A stretch of 7,144 bases of DNA, taken from an uncultured Saprospiraceae bacterium. GTDB lineage: Bacteria > Bacteroidota > Bacteroidia > Chitinophagales > Saprospiraceae. This document shows, one piece after another, positions 5,196-7,144 of the stretch. Every line of letters begins with the position of its first letter. Within the stretch, counting starts at the first letter, position 1. A program made the translations under genes and the position numbers. The stretch spans positions 1-7,144 of the forward strand of contig CALBVQ010000167.1 in NCBI GenBank assembly GCA_937969485.1. Reading direction: 5' to 3'. The notes under the pieces were generated by a model, which made no database searches, was not told the DNA's origin, and saw only the letters and a program-made list of their open reading frames with translations.

Positions 5196-6851
5196 ATGCG
5201 TGAAGTCCCTTTCACAAATCTTTATCGACAGCATCGCGTAAGTGATGCAGTTTCCAAAACTTATGACCTGATCGTGATTGGTGGAGGTATCACTGGCGCA
5301 GGAATTGCACTTGATGCGTCTTTGCGAGGCCTGTCGACTTTGTTGCTCGAAAAACGTGACTTTGCCAGCGGGACTTCTTCTAAGAGTACCAAGCTTATTC
5401 ACGGTGGCTTGCGATACTTGAAACAACTAGAATTTGGTTTAGTGCGATTGACTGGTTTGGAACGAGCAGTTGCCCACAAGAATATTCCACATTTGGTCCA
5501 TCCGGAAACCATGATGCTTCCTATCGTCAAAGGCGGAACTTTCACACAACTAACTGCAAGCATGGCGATTTCAGTCTATGATTGGTTGGCCAAGGTCGAT
5601 AAAAAAGATAGGAAAAAGTCTCTGTCCAAAAAGGAAATGATCCGCGAAGAGCCGCTTTTGAATAAGGAGATATTAAAAAGTGGTGTGGCTTATTCGGAGT
5701 ATAGAACAGATGATGCTAGACTTACGGTAGAACTTATAAAAGCTGCTAGGCGTGAAGGTGCTGAGGCTTTTAACTACATGAAAGTTGATGATTTTATCTA
5801 CGATAATCAGAAAGTTGTTGGTGTCAAATGCACTGATCGATTGAAGGGCAATAACCAGATTGATCTTAAGGCGAGACATGTTGTTTCGGCAGCTGGCCCC
5901 TGGGTGGATAAATTAAGGGCTAAGGACGGTTCTGTTAGCGGAAAGTCCCTTCACCTGACTAAGGGTGTGCACATTGTTGTACCTCATGATCGACTTAATA
6001 TCACGAATTCTGTCTACTTCGACGCGTTTGATAATCGAATGATTTTCGCGATTCCACGTGGGAAGGTTACGTATATCGGCACATCGGACACTAGCTACAA
6101 GCATAATCTTGATCGAGTACTCTGCACAACACACGATATTTCCTACCTGCTTGAAAAGACGAACACGATTTTCCCAGGTGCTAATTTGACTCAAGATGAT
6201 GTGATTTCGAGTTGGGCTGGTTTGCGGCCGCTTATACATGAGGACGGAAAATCACCTTCGGAACTGTCGAGAAAAGACGAGATCTTTACGTCGGAATCAG
6301 GCTTGATTTCCATTGCTGGTGGTAAATTGACCGGTTTTAGAAAGATGGCTGAGAAGATCGTGAACTTGTTAGTGAAGATGGACGGTAAGAAAACAGCTTG
6401 TACCACTAAGTCTTACCGGATTCATGCGGATTCATTTATTTCCTACAGTGAGTACTTGAATTTCTTGATAGAGATGGAGGACCGATACGAAAGTAAGGGG
6501 ATCACAAAACAGCATGTGTGGTTTTTTATTACGAATTACGGTAAGAGTGCCGCTGATATTTTTGAAAGGGCTTCCGCCCAAAGTAGAGACATAGAGGAGA
6601 GTTTGATCATTGAGGAAATCCGCTTCTGTATACAACATGAATCCTGCTACTATCCTTCGGATTATTTCAATCGGAGATCAGGCCGTCTGTATTTTGATGT
6701 GTTCTCTGTGAAGGATCATTTAGATTTAATAATCGATGCATTTGCAGGGCATTACCATTGGACTGAGGCTGTGAAGACCTCAATGAAGGTGCAGTGTGTT
6801 CGGGAAATTGAAGATGTTACTGTTTTTGGAGAGACAGATGCGAGTGTGTAA
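5196..6851 (+). CDS. glpD: Aerobic glycerol-3-phosphate dehydrogenase
   Basis: The 551-residue flavoprotein oxidises sn-glycerol 3-phosphate to dihydroxyacetone phosphate and passes electrons to the quinone pool at the inner face of the cytoplasmic membrane. The FAD-binding Rossmann motif is YDLIVIGGGITGAGIALDAS (23-42), followed by the GlpD-typical stretch FASGTSSKSTKLIHGGLRYL (56-75). Further signatures are AAGPWVD (232-238), IPRGKVTYIGTSDTSY (286-301), WAGLRPLI (340-347) and IAGGKLTGFRKMAE (373-386). Residues about 400-535 form the DAO_C-type C-terminal domain, with the NRRSGRLYF segment at 492-500. Length is close to that of Bacillus-type GlpD. The gene starts 100 bases after the OmpA-like gene with no sign of a glycerol kinase or facilitator in the window, so it may be transcribed on its own. 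Confidence 0.97.
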   Translation: MREVPFTNLYRQHRVSDAVSKTYDLIVIGGGITGAGIALDASLRGLSTLLLEKRDFASGTSSKSTKLIHGGLRYLKQLEFGLVRLTGLERAVAHKNIPHLVHPETMMLPIVKGGTFTQLTASMAISVYDWLAKVDKKDRKKSLSKKEMIREEPLLNKEILKSGVAYSEYRTDDARLTVELIKAARREGAEAFNYMKVDDFIYDNQKVVGVKCTDRLKGNNQIDLKARHVVSAAGPWVDKLRAKDGSVSGKSLHLTKGVHIVVPHDRLNITNSVYFDAFDNRMIFAIPRGKVTYIGTSDTSYKHNLDRVLCTTHDISYLLEKTNTIFPGANLTQDDVISSWAGLRPLIHEDGKSPSELSRKDEIFTSESGLISIAGGKLTGFRKMAEKIVNLLVKMDGKKTACTTKSYRIHADSFISYSEYLNFLIEMEDRYESKGITKQHVWFFITNYGKSAADIFERASAQSRDIEESLIIEEIRFCIQHESCYYPSDYFNRRSGRLYFDVFSVKDHLDLIIDAFAGHYHWTEAVKTSMKVQCVREIEDVTVFGETDASV

Positions 6852-6951
6852 TATTGGTGAGGCACAGAATGCGGAAGTACAAGCTACTAAATCAAAACAA
6901 TTCGTAGATCACTCTAACAACGAAAAATACTATTATTAAAGAAGAAAAAAG

Positions 6952-6984
6952 CTTGTTTGCCACAAGACCAACATGCTATTTTTT
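6952..6984 (+). terminator. Weak terminator-like hairpin after glpD
   Basis: CTTGT (6952-6956) and ACAAG (6962-6966) can pair around a 5-base loop. A run of six T residues follows at 6979-6984, and an A run (6945-6950) precedes the stem. The stem is short and the T run is 12 bases downstream, so it would be a poor intrinsic terminator. It lies about 100 bases past the glpD stop, in a stretch (6852-6985) where no gene is visible. Confidence 0.22.
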
Positions 6985-6985
6985 C

Positions 6986-7144
6986 AAACCCGAATTATGC
7001 ATTAGGATTTCGTCACGAGAGCGTGAACCCAAATTATCAATTGGAACATTTATTACGCCTTGAACTTCCTGCGAAATATAGCGCTTCGCTAGTTTTCACT
7101 CAGTCACCATAGCGATGCTATGCCTCATTCATGAAAACTCATAT
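6986..7144 (-). repeat. Right arm of the 159-bp terminal inverted repeat
   Basis: Read on the minus strand, this matches 12-170 at 150 of 159 positions. On the + strand it shows two inverted 18-nt cores at 6987-7004 and 7026-7043, 39 nt apart, then the stem-loop part (first stem at 7108-7122). It runs to the last base of the window, so its outer limit is unknown. There is no second direct copy next to it as on the left. Confidence 0.93.

Noticed and set aside
5913..6239. 108-codon open frame on the - strand within glpD
   Set aside because: It lies antisense to conserved glpD coding sequence, including the substrate-side motifs, and has no domain of its own.

Overview
The window looks like chromosomal DNA of a Bacteroidota bacterium. 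This is inferred from four things: AT-rich DNA, coding regions that start without a visible Shine-Dalgarno sequence, a TAnnTTTG-type -7 box ahead of the first gene, and a lipoprotein with paired CYAKC/CMVWC motifs plus a peptidoglycan-binding C-terminus, a combination I associate with that phylum from memory. A finer placement (for example a Saprospiria/Lewinella-like lineage) would be a guess.

Layout. Positions 1-300 are a repeat block: the left arm of a 159-bp inverted repeat (12-170, 150/159 identical to the right arm at 6986-7144) followed by a partial direct copy (215-283). Positions 300-629 hold an undefined frame remnant and a probable promoter. Then come a cysteine-rich lipoprotein with a peptidoglycan-binding-like domain (630-1319), a DUF2200 protein (1361-1738), a 363-base gap with a stop-interrupted reading frame (1784-2086), and an unrecognised protein with a C-terminal transmembrane hairpin (2102-2692). 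The gap 2693-3043 contains two diverged copies of the same repeat family. It is followed by a lipoprotein of the ChaN/EreA/TIKI-like type (3044-4240), an OmpA-like lipoprotein (4331-5095) and aerobic glycerol-3-phosphate dehydrogenase GlpD (5196-6851). About 130 non-coding bases then lead into the right arm. All genes are on the + strand.

The genes do not form an obvious single pathway. Three of the six are predicted lipoproteins, and two of these carry domains expected to bind peptidoglycan, so envelope anchoring is the commonest theme. GlpD is a housekeeping respiratory enzyme. No transposase, integrase, RNA gene or CRISPR array was found.

The most unusual feature is the repeat family. It is built on an 18-nt core (TAATGCATAATTYGGGTT) that occurs nine times: six copies form three + strand pairs, two form the right-arm pair on the opposite strand, and one stands alone. 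Pair spacing is 38-39 nt. The outer arms also carry small stem-loops. All nine differences between the two 159-bp arms lie outside the predicted stems and cores. This suggests a structured non-autonomous repeat or mobile element. The arms sit at the window edges, which may also mean the window is a contig broken at repeats.
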